Of a stretch of 15,342 bases of DNA, positions 7,363 to 13,656 are shown one piece after another. The stretch comes from ATZT02 sp038124905. Its GTDB lineage: Bacteria; Actinomycetota; Actinomycetes; S36-B12; UBA5976. Location of the stretch: NCBI GenBank assembly GCA_038124905.1, contig JAYPCW010000028.1:1-15342 (forward strand). The letters run 5' to 3'. The translations under genes were made by a program, and so were the position numbers. The notes under the pieces were generated by a model. That model saw nothing but the letters and a program-made list of their open reading frames with translations. It was not told where the DNA came from and did not search any database. How positions within the stretch are numbered: the stretch's first letter is position 1; each line of letters begins with the position of its first letter.

Positions 7363-8024
7363 GATTGAGGTGGATTTGCCATCAATTTTTTTACACTGTT
7401 AGGAACTGGAAGTTTTTGAGCATTAGCATCACCGGCAATCGGATCTAGCGAGACCTTTTTTAAAGGGAGCACTCCCGCCCAAATTGGTAACGCTAAATCT
7501 TCTGGTCGATCATCATGTGGCCCGCTTCGAACCTTTATTGACGTCTCCGTAAGTGGAAACTCAACGATTAGCGTCGCCTTTAATTCATCAGGTTTGGTTG
7601 GTCTTACTTCTTGCAATCTTCCAGGGAAAAGTTTTTCAGTTAAAATTTCTAAAGCAGTTTCTTTTTCAGTACCTTCAAGAATTTCTGCTTTGCCTAAAGC
7701 GATAACACTTCTATAGTTCATCGAAGACTCAAACGCGCTACGGGCAAAAACCAATCCATCAAGAATTGTCACCTCAACACAAGCTGGTGCGCCGCTGGAT
7801 AAAACTTTCATTAATCTCGAGGCAGCCGAGCCGTGCAATAACAAACGTTCACCGTCCCGGGCAAAACCCATAGGTATTACAAAGGGTTGGCCTGAGTCGT
7901 CTGCAATTGCCACGTGAGCAAGAACGGATTCGTCCAATATTTGGTTTCTGACATTTATGTCGCTGATTGCTCGATCTGGGACCCTTTTGATTTTGGTTCG
8001 GTCGGTTGAGCCTGGCTGATTCAT
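7359..8024 (-). CDS. Pyridoxamine 5'-phosphate oxidase family flavin-binding protein
   Basis: A 221-aa protein of the split-barrel flavin-binding family (the Pyridox_ox_2 / nitroimidazole-resistance-like branch rather than true PdxH). Typical segments are the early strand HVAIADDSGQPFVIPMGFA, then LLLHGSAASRLMKVL, and ACVEVTILDGLVFARSAFESSMNYRSVI, which form the barrel and flavin contact region. The C-terminal part has DDRPEDLALPIWAGVLPL, commonly seen in this branch. No signal peptide, so cytoplasmic. It is the first gene of a two-gene minus-strand unit and its TGA overlaps the ATG of the oxidoreductase (4 bp), implying a shared pathway. Substrate is not predictable; FMN, F420 and heme binding all occur in this fold. 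Confidence 0.85.
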   Translation of the reverse strand: MNQPGSTDRTKIKRVPDRAISDINVRNQILDESVLAHVAIADDSGQPFVIPMGFARDGERLLLHGSAASRLMKVLSSGAPACVEVTILDGLVFARSAFESSMNYRSVIALGKAEILEGTEKETALEILTEKLFPGRLQEVRPTKPDELKATLIVEFPLTETSIKVRSGPHDDRPEDLALPIWAGVLPLKKVSLDPIAGDANAQKLPVPNSVKKLMANPPQS

Positions 8025-8030
8025 GGCTTT

Positions 8031-8036
8031 ATCTTA
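8031..8036 (-). promoter_or_regulatory. Possible -10 box for a leaderless minus-strand transcript
   Basis: On the minus strand TAAGAT sits exactly 6 nt before the ATG at 8024, with no convincing ribosome site between. This arrangement is typical of leaderless actinobacterial genes, where transcription starts at or next to the A of ATG. The -35 region (TTTAAC, about 16 nt upstream) is weak. Prediction by eye only. Confidence 0.3.
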
Positions 8037-8168
8037 GATCGAAAAGCATGTTGTTAAAGATGTGAAAATTGGGATTTAAATGTAATTAAATGGTTATCTA
8101 GACTGGGTGGCGGCCTAATCTAATTCTTGACTAGTCTTTCGACAATAACCTTGAAACAGAGGAGCATT

Positions 8169-9617
8169 TTGAGCCAGAAAAAAGAGATCAAAAACTTTAT
8201 TAACGGCGAATCGGTAAGCGGTAAGTCAGGACAAACGGCGGACCTAATCAACCCAACTACCGGAGAAGTTTTTGCTTCAGCTCCTATCTCCAACGAGGCG
8301 GATATTGACCTAGCTTTTAAAAGCGCTGCCAAGGCTTTTGAAACCTGGAAGGAGTCAACGCCTTCTGAAAGATCTTTGGCAATGTTTCGAATTGCAGATC
8401 TTTTTGAAGAAAAGGCAGAAGAGTTAGTCGCAATTGAATCTGAAAATACTGGTAAGCCAATAGCAGTAACAATGGCTGAAGAAATCGGCCCGATGGTTGA
8501 TCAAATTAGATATTTTGCGACTGCCGCAAGAAATCTTGAAGGTAAATCTGCTGCTGAGTACATGAAGGGGCACACCTCTTATATTCGCCGTGAACCAATT
8601 GGAGTAGTTGGTCAAGTAACACCTTGGAATTACCCGATGATGATGGCAGTTTGGAAGTTTGCGCCAGCGATTGCTGCAGGTAACGCGGTGGTTTTAAAGC
8701 CAAGTGACACCACGCCAATGACGACGGTTCGCATGGCAGAACTGATTCATGAAGCAGGAATTTTGCCTCCTGGTGTTTTGAATGTTGTAACTGGAGATCG
8801 CGATACGGGAAGAGCATTAGTTGAACACGAGATCCCCAGCATGGTGGCGATTACTGGCTCAGTTGGCGCCGGAATGCAAGTTGCTCAAAGTGCGGCTTTA
8901 AATTTAAAGCGAGTTCACCTTGAACTAGGTGGCAAAGCTCCTGTAGTTGTTTTTGATGATGCAGATATTCAAGCTGCCGCAGAATGGATTGCCGTGGCTG
9001 GGTATTTCAACGCAGGCCAGGACTGCACAGCGGCAACAAGGGTTTTAGCTGCTGCAAGTGTTTATGATGACTTTGTTGCAGCAATCAGCGAACAAGCCAA
9101 AAACACTCAAACAAGTTTTGCTAAAGGCCCCGCTGATCCAGACTCTTTTGTGCCACCAGTTAATAACGCTAACCAGTTAGCACGAGTTACCGGATTTCTA
9201 GATCGCGCGCCTGATCACGCATTAATCACCGCTGGCGGATCAAGACAAGGTGATCGTGGTTATTTCGTTGAGCCAACTGTTGTGGCAAATATGCAACAGC
9301 AAGATGAGATGATTCAAAATGAAATTTTTGGGCCAGTGATTACAGTACAGAAGTTTGCCGATGAGGCTGAGGCGCTTCGATTTGCAAATGGTGTGAAATA
9401 TGGCCTTTCCTCCAGCGTTTGGACGAAGGACGTTGGCAGGGTAATGAGAATGACAAAAGCACTAGATTTCGGATGTGTGTGGGTCAACACGCATATTCCG
9501 ATGGTGTCTGAAATGCCACATGGCGGTTTCAAGCACTCGGGTTACGGCAAGGATCTATCAATGTATGGATTTGAGGATTACACTCGGATCAAGCATGTGA
9601 TGATCAGTAATGGTTAA
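8169..9617 (+). CDS. patD: Aldehyde dehydrogenase, gamma-aminobutyraldehyde dehydrogenase type (PatD-like)
   Basis: NAD-dependent oxidation of omega-aminoaldehydes (4-aminobutanal to GABA; related enzymes also take 3-aminopropanal). From TTG 8169 it is 482 aa, the usual ALDH length. Catalytic residues are visible: Asn154 in TPWNYP, Lys177 in VLKPS, Glu252 in HLELGGKAP and nucleophile Cys286 in NAGQDCTAATR; the cofactor loop TGSVGAG starts at 229. The C-terminal WVNTHIPMVSEMPHGG and SGYGKDLSMYGFEDYT closely resemble E. coli PatD. TTG 8169 is chosen because AGAGGAG (8158-8164) lies 4 nt upstream and the protein then begins at the normal ALDH N-terminus; an upstream in-frame TTG at 8127 has no such support. 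It is the first gene of a polyamine operon, 28 bp before potD, so polyamine breakdown is the likely role. Confidence 0.88.
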   Translation: MSQKKEIKNFINGESVSGKSGQTADLINPTTGEVFASAPISNEADIDLAFKSAAKAFETWKESTPSERSLAMFRIADLFEEKAEELVAIESENTGKPIAVTMAEEIGPMVDQIRYFATAARNLEGKSAAEYMKGHTSYIRREPIGVVGQVTPWNYPMMMAVWKFAPAIAAGNAVVLKPSDTTPMTTVRMAELIHEAGILPPGVLNVVTGDRDTGRALVEHEIPSMVAITGSVGAGMQVAQSAALNLKRVHLELGGKAPVVVFDDADIQAAAEWIAVAGYFNAGQDCTAATRVLAAASVYDDFVAAISEQAKNTQTSFAKGPADPDSFVPPVNNANQLARVTGFLDRAPDHALITAGGSRQGDRGYFVEPTVVANMQQQDEMIQNEIFGPVITVQKFADEAEALRFANGVKYGLSSSVWTKDVGRVMRMTKALDFGCVWVNTHIPMVSEMPHGGFKHSGYGKDLSMYGFEDYTRIKHVMISNG

Positions 9618-9645
9618 GAAATTGGAATATAGCGAAGGGAAATGA

Positions 9646-10815
9646 ATGACAAAGCGGAAAAGAAGTGAAAGAGCGCCGAAAGAGTTACAACCGTTTCTCT
9701 CTCGCCGTGGATTTTTAAAAGCTGCCGGTGTAACTGGTGTTGCTGCCACCACAGTTGGTTTCTCATCAGCTTTGGCTGGATGTTCATCTAGCTCAGCAGA
9801 TGTGGTTTGGTCAAACTGGACTCTCTACATGGATGTAGACGATGACGGCAATTTTGTAACTTTAAATAAGTTTCAAGAAGCTACGGGTTTAACCGTTGAA
9901 TACAACGAAGACTACAACGATAACTCCGAATTTTGGGCAGAGATGTTGCCTTTGTTGGAGTCTGGAGCCGCAACAGGACGCGACATTGTTTCTCCAACAG
10001 ACTGGATGGCAGCCCGTTGGATTTCACGTGGTTACGCCCAAGAATTAAACAAAGCCAACATGCCGAACTCAGGTAATTTGATTGCCGAACTACAAAATCC
10101 AGGTTTTGATCCAGGTCGTAAATTCACGATGCCTTGGCAATCTGGTTACGGTGGGCTTGGATGGAACAAAGCTAAATTGCAAGAAGCTATGGGTATCACC
10201 GAAATGACCACCATGGATCAGTTGTTTGATCCTCGTCTTGCTGGTCAAGTTGTGTTGCTAACTGAAATGCGCGACACAATCGGAGCGGTTATGGCTTGGC
10301 AAGGTGCAGATCCCGCTAATTTCACAGCCGATCAGTTCTATGCTGCAATCGACTTTTTGCAATCAAAAGTTGATGATGGACACATTCAAGGATTCCAAGG
10401 TAATGACTATGCAGTTGGACTAGAAAATGGTGACATCACAGCTGTCATTGGATGGTCCGGTGACTTGGTGCAACTAGGAGAAGATTTTGGTTATGCCAAT
10501 CCAGAAACTGGTGGAAATCTTTGGACTGACAATTTACTTATTCCAGTTGGAGCCGAAAACAAAGAAAATGCTGAAAAGTTGATTGATTGGTACTACCAAC
10601 CAGATATCGCTGCGGAATTGGCGGCTTGGGTGAACTACATAAGCCCAGTTGCTGGTGCGAAGGAAGCAGCAATGGAGATTGATCCAGAGCTAGCAGAAAA
10701 TCCTCTGATCTTTCCTACTGAGGCTGACTTGGCAAAAACCTTCATCTTCAAGGCATTGACTGATGCTGAAGAGCAGGAGTACGACGCTGCCTTCCAAAGA
10801 TTGCTGGGCAATTAG
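9646..10815 (+). CDS. potD: Polyamine ABC transporter substrate-binding lipoprotein (PotD/PotF family)
   Basis: Extracytoplasmic receptor for spermidine/putrescine, 389 aa. The N-terminus combines a twin-arginine motif (SRRGFLKAAG, Arg20-Arg21) with a lipobox SALAGC (Cys46), so it is probably a Tat-exported lipoprotein. The mature part begins with VVWSNWTLYMD, like the YNWTEY start of E. coli PotD. Against E. coli PotD, the amine-binding acidic residues appear conserved in type (Glu207 and Asp210 in LTEMRDTIG), and the W-x-D pair is exact (Trp293 and Asp295 in LWTDNLLIP). GAAGGGA at 9634-9640 precedes ATG by 5 nt. Which polyamine is preferred cannot be read from the sequence. Confidence 0.9.
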   Translation: MTKRKRSERAPKELQPFLSRRGFLKAAGVTGVAATTVGFSSALAGCSSSSADVVWSNWTLYMDVDDDGNFVTLNKFQEATGLTVEYNEDYNDNSEFWAEMLPLLESGAATGRDIVSPTDWMAARWISRGYAQELNKANMPNSGNLIAELQNPGFDPGRKFTMPWQSGYGGLGWNKAKLQEAMGITEMTTMDQLFDPRLAGQVVLLTEMRDTIGAVMAWQGADPANFTADQFYAAIDFLQSKVDDGHIQGFQGNDYAVGLENGDITAVIGWSGDLVQLGEDFGYANPETGGNLWTDNLLIPVGAENKENAEKLIDWYYQPDIAAELAAWVNYISPVAGAKEAAMEIDPELAENPLIFPTEADLAKTFIFKALTDAEEQEYDAAFQRLLGN

Positions 10816-10840
10816 ACAAGTAAAGCAGTAATTATCTAGA

Positions 10841-10871
10841 GTGCTCCTTGCAGATATTTTGCAGGGAGCAC
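10841..10871 (+). other. Stable hairpin between potD and potA
   Basis: GTGCTCCTTGCA (10841-10852) pairs with TGCAGGGAGCAC (10860-10871) over 12 positions with one G-U pair and a 7-nt loop. No T-run follows (CTACCATTT), so complete termination is unlikely. The position, between a receptor gene and its transporter genes, is where bacteria often carry an mRNA-protecting or attenuating hairpin that makes the receptor more abundant. Confidence 0.6.
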
Positions 10872-10894
10872 CTACCATTTAGGGGGCCGAGCCA

Positions 10895-12028
10895 ATGGCG
10901 AAGAACGAGAATGTTCAAGATTTACACCTCAAAAATTTAACTAAAAGATATGACGACTTCACAGCAGTACATGACTTAACTCTCACCATTCCTGCTGGAT
11001 CATTTTTTGCCTTACTTGGTCCATCTGGCTGCGGAAAAACTACAACCTTAAGAATGATTGCTGGCTTAGAAGAGCCAACCAGCGGTGAAATTTTAATTGG
11101 AACAGAGAACATTGTTCCATTGCCTCCATATAAGCGGCCAGTTAATACAGTTTTTCAAAGTTATGCACTGTTTCCTCATTTGACAATTTATGAGAATGTT
11201 GCCTTTGGCTTACGTCGACGTGGAATAAAAGATGTAGATAAAACAGTGAAAGACATGTTGTCGTTAGTGGAATTATCTGCAATGGCTGAGAGAAGGCCGA
11301 TGCAACTTTCCGGAGGTCAACAACAGCGTGTAGCAGTAGCAAGAGCACTAATAAATAGACCCGATGTGTTACTGCTTGATGAACCTCTAGGAGCTTTGGA
11401 TCTAAAACTTCGCAGGCAAATGCAACTAGAACTTAAATGGATTCAAAAAGATGTTGGAACAACATTTGTTCACGTAACCCATGATCAAGAAGAAGCAATG
11501 ACTATGGCTGACACAGTTGCAGTTATGAATGAAGGCCGTATAGAACAAATGGGATCTCCGGTTGAGATTTACGAAAATCCAAAAACTGCTTTTGTCGCCA
11601 ACTTTTTGGGTCAATCAAATCTGTTTACTGGCACTGTTAAAGGCGTTGATGGTGATTTGGTAGCAGTTGATGTCAATGGCCTAACTTTGTATGTACCTAA
11701 GAGTAAAACGAATATCACGAGCGGAAAAATAGTGATTGGGGTTCGACCAGAAAAAATTAAAGTGGTAGATGTCGATACGCCGAATTTACCAAAGAATCAA
11801 ATTGTAGGAACAATTTCAGATAATGCTTTTGTTGGAGTCTCAACTCAGTATGTGGTGGATTCTCCATGGGGTCAAGAATTATCTGCTTTTGAGCAAAATG
11901 TTGACCCAAATGATTTGGGCTATAAAGGCAACAAAGTGGTTTTAGCTTGGGAACCACGAAATTCATTTGTACTAGATCCGGATGAAGACTTAACTGCTGG
12001 TATCGAGCCGGAGTTAGTACTTAACTAG
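10895..12028 (+). CDS. potA: Polyamine ABC transporter ATP-binding protein PotA
   Basis: Cytoplasmic ATPase of the polyamine importer, 377 aa. Walker A GPSGCGKTT at 42-50, Q-loop Gln88 in TVFQSYALFPHLT, signature LSGGQ at 138-142, Walker B LLLDEPLGALD at about 159-169 and H-loop His196 in VTHDQEEA. After the ATPase core, about 235-365 forms the TOBE-type regulatory region (IGVRPEKI, AWEPRNSFVL). The LFPHLTIYENVAFGL and QEEAMTMADTVAVMNEGRIEQ wording is typical of the PotA/CysA/MalK subfamily, and the PotD and PotB/C neighbours fix the role. AGGGGG at 10881-10886 lies 8 nt before the ATG. The stop is 2 bp before potB. Confidence 0.93.
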   Translation: MAKNENVQDLHLKNLTKRYDDFTAVHDLTLTIPAGSFFALLGPSGCGKTTTLRMIAGLEEPTSGEILIGTENIVPLPPYKRPVNTVFQSYALFPHLTIYENVAFGLRRRGIKDVDKTVKDMLSLVELSAMAERRPMQLSGGQQQRVAVARALINRPDVLLLDEPLGALDLKLRRQMQLELKWIQKDVGTTFVHVTHDQEEAMTMADTVAVMNEGRIEQMGSPVEIYENPKTAFVANFLGQSNLFTGTVKGVDGDLVAVDVNGLTLYVPKSKTNITSGKIVIGVRPEKIKVVDVDTPNLPKNQIVGTISDNAFVGVSTQYVVDSPWGQELSAFEQNVDPNDLGYKGNKVVLAWEPRNSFVLDPDEDLTAGIEPELVLN

Positions 12029-12030
12029 CA

Positions 12031-12894
12031 ATGACTACTCTCACCAAAAAGAGGAAGATAAAAACCGCCTACTTGCTCTTGATTCCAGGAGCTGCCTGGC
12101 TTTTGTTTTTTTTCTTTTTCCCCTTAAGTTCGCTGCTAGCTACTTCACTAAAAAGACCTTTAGGCGCAGCGCCCGAAGATGGCTTTGCTTACGCTTTGCA
12201 ATTTAGTAACTATTCAAATGCAATTGCGGAATATTGGCCGTATTTCGTGCGGGCCTTTACCTATGCTGGAATTGCAACTTTGGTCTGCATTTTGCTGGCT
12301 TACCCGATCGCCTATTACATGGCTTTCAAAGCAACTAAGTATAAGTATTTGATGCTGGTGCTAATAGTTGCACCATTTTTTGCCTCATTTTTATTGAGAA
12401 CAAATGCCTGGAAGACGATTCTTTCTGCTGATGGGTTTGTAGTTGGATTATTAAATGCCCTAGGTGCGCTACCGGAAGAAAGAATTTTAAGTACCTCAAT
12501 TGCGGTGGTGTTAGGACTTATTTATAACTTCTTGCCTTTCATGATTCTGCCTTTGTTTATATCATTAGACAAAATTGATAAGCGATTACTCGAAGCGGCC
12601 GGGGATTTATACGCAACTGGTAGTCAAAGATTTTGGAAAGTAGTTTGGCCACTTTCGATCCCAGGCGTAGTTAGCGGTGTAATTCTTACCTTCATTCCAG
12701 CTTCAGGTGATTACATAAATGCTCAGTTACTTGGTGGGGTTAGTGATAAAATGATTGGAAACGTAATCCAGTCGCAGTTCATAATTTTAAGAAATTACCC
12801 ACAAGCGAGCGCTTTATCATTTAGCTTCATGGCAGTGATCTTAGTTTTGATCTATTTATATTTACGCCGCGTTGGCACTAAGGATCTACTCTGA
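12031..12894 (+). CDS. potB: Polyamine ABC transporter permease PotB
   Basis: Inner-membrane permease of the polyamine importer, 287 aa, about six hydrophobic helices. The first helix is preceded by a lysine/arginine-rich start (TKKRKIK). The EAA loop that contacts PotA is at 188-207 (EAAGDLYATGSQRFWKVVWP), and IPASGDYINAQLLGG is characteristic of PotB-like permeases. The ATG follows the potA stop by 2 bp with only a distant GGAG, so translation is probably coupled. Its TGA overlaps the potC ATG by one base. Confidence 0.93.
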   Translation: MTTLTKKRKIKTAYLLLIPGAAWLLFFFFFPLSSLLATSLKRPLGAAPEDGFAYALQFSNYSNAIAEYWPYFVRAFTYAGIATLVCILLAYPIAYYMAFKATKYKYLMLVLIVAPFFASFLLRTNAWKTILSADGFVVGLLNALGALPEERILSTSIAVVLGLIYNFLPFMILPLFISLDKIDKRLLEAAGDLYATGSQRFWKVVWPLSIPGVVSGVILTFIPASGDYINAQLLGGVSDKMIGNVIQSQFIILRNYPQASALSFSFMAVILVLIYLYLRRVGTKDLL

Positions 12895-13297
12895 TGAAAC
12901 TTATTAAATATCTTCGTTCAAAAATTTTGCTAGGACTCTCATTAGCGATTTTGACTTATATGATGATTCCGCTGGCTTTGATTATTATCTTGAGTTTTAA
13001 CCGACCAAAAGGTAGACAAAATACTGCCTGGAATCAATTTACGTTAGATGCTTGGACAAATATTTGTCGTGACCCAACTATTTGTCGGGCATTTTCTGTG
13101 AGTGTTCAAATTGCGATTTTAGTTACGATAGTTGCAACCATTATTGGAACCATGATTTCTTTCGCCTTGGTGCGTCATAAATTTAGCGGTAAAGACGGTG
13201 CAACTCTTGGGGTGTTTATTCCGCTTTCTACCCCAGATGTAATTTTAGGTGCATCGCTATTGGCACTATTTCTTAATATTTTTATTCCTCTTGGATT
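12894..13297 (+). CDS. potC: Polyamine ABC transporter permease PotC, interrupted by assembly gap
   Basis: Second polyamine permease. The readable part gives 134 residues: an N-terminal helix (about 11-34), SFNRPKG, the second and third helices, and STPDVILGASLLALFLN, which is typical of PotC. AAGGA at 12880-12884 precedes the ATG by 9 nt, and the start overlaps the potB stop (TGATG). Sequence is lost in the N run, including the EAA loop. PotC is usually about 265 aa, so roughly 130 residues (about 390 nt) are missing, more than the 100 N shown. After the gap, one frame gives a short tail, LKAFA, with a stop at 13415-13417, which may be the real end. The frame that reads on to 13581 looks like translated RNA-gene sequence, not permease. 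Confidence 0.88.
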
Positions 13298-13397
13298 NNN
13301 NNNNNNNNNNNNNNNNNNNNNNNNNNNNNNNNNNNNNNNNNNNNNNNNNNNNNNNNNNNNNNNNNNNNNNNNNNNNNNNNNNNNNNNNNNNNNNNNN
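13298..13397. other. Assembly gap, exactly 100 N
   Basis: One hundred undetermined bases inside potC. A round 100 is a common placeholder for a gap of unknown length, and the missing potC portion suggests a true length nearer 400 bp. Confidence 0.98.
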
Positions 13398-13402
13398 GAC
13401 TC

Positions 13403-13441
13403 AAGGCATTTGCCTAAAAGTTGGCAAATTAGAGCCTTTTT
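13403..13441 (+). terminator. Possible intrinsic terminator of the pot operon
   Basis: AAGGCATTTGCC (13403-13414) pairs with GGCAAAT (13423-13429) and GCCTT (13434-13438). The loop is 8 nt, a 4-nt bulge (TAGA) interrupts the right arm, and the stem is followed by a run of five T (13437-13441). It overlaps the proposed end of potC. The bulge makes it weaker than the livK terminator. Confidence 0.4.
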
Positions 13442-13450
13442 GGCTATAGT
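13421..13450 (+). promoter_or_regulatory. Good sigma70-type promoter after potC
   Basis: TTGGCA (13421-13426) and TATAGT (13445-13450) each match consensus at 5 of 6 positions and are 18 bp apart. This is the best promoter match seen by eye in the window. Transcription would begin near 13457 and enter the structured GC-rich region and then the oxidoreductase gene, giving a leader of about 200 nt. The -35 box overlaps the right arm of the possible terminator. Confidence 0.5.
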
Positions 13451-13456
13451 GAAAAA

Positions 13457-13630
13457 CAGCCTGGATATTAATGGGGCAGCAATAAATCCGAGCTGCCAAA
13501 GCCAGACGACCGAAGGTTCGAAAGAACCCGGATGGTCCATATGCGTTAGGGGTGAGACCCGGGCACGAACACCGTCTAAATGACGCCGTGACCCGTTAAC
13601 TCACAAGTAAATAGGAATTTTCCTTTACTT
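13457..13630 (+). ncRNA. Candidate structured RNA or riboswitch-like leader of unknown family
   Basis: No frame here looks like protein, yet consecutive helices are visible. GGCAGC (13475-13480) pairs with GCTGCC (13492-13497). CCG (13510-13512) plus GGTTC (13515-13519) pairs with GAACC (13524-13528) plus CGG (13529-13531) around a GAAA tetraloop, with GACC/GGTC (13508-13511/13534-13537) as an alternative outer helix. GGGT (13550-13553) pairs with ACCC (13557-13560). GGGCACG (13561-13567) pairs with CGTGaCCC (13587-13594), enclosing CGTC-TAAAT-GACG (13573-13585). A last hairpin at 13605-13630 (AAGTAAA..GGAA / TTCC-TTTACTT) precedes the coding start by 26 bp. By hand count 73 of 130 bases at 13471-13600 are G or C (56%), well above the nearby genes. 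I could not match it to tmRNA, RNase P, SRP RNA or the common riboswitches. It is either the oxidoreductase leader or a separate small RNA. Confidence 0.5.
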
Positions 13631-13656
13631 ACCCATTTTAAAACGCAAAGGAATTT

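Noticed and set aside
8127..8168. Start of the PatD-like protein at TTG 8127
   Set aside because: The extra 14 residues are unlike the family, and the AGAGGAG ribosome site points to TTG 8169.
13508..13537. tRNA T-arm or tmRNA end suggested by GGTTCGAAA
   Set aside because: The bases after the loop pair as a simple GAAA tetraloop hairpin; no acceptor stem, anticodon arm, CCA end or tmRNA tag frame is present.
13249..13540. Protein-coding reading on either strand across the N run, including a minus-strand frame
   Set aside because: The frames exist because N codons cannot be stops; there is no ribosome site and the readable residues have no recognisable family.
13398..13583. Open frame after the gap continuing potC to 13581-13583
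   Set aside because: Its residues (DSRHLPKSW... to a stop) are hydrophilic and unlike a permease tail, and the same bases form several RNA helices. It is open only because undetermined codons were read through.
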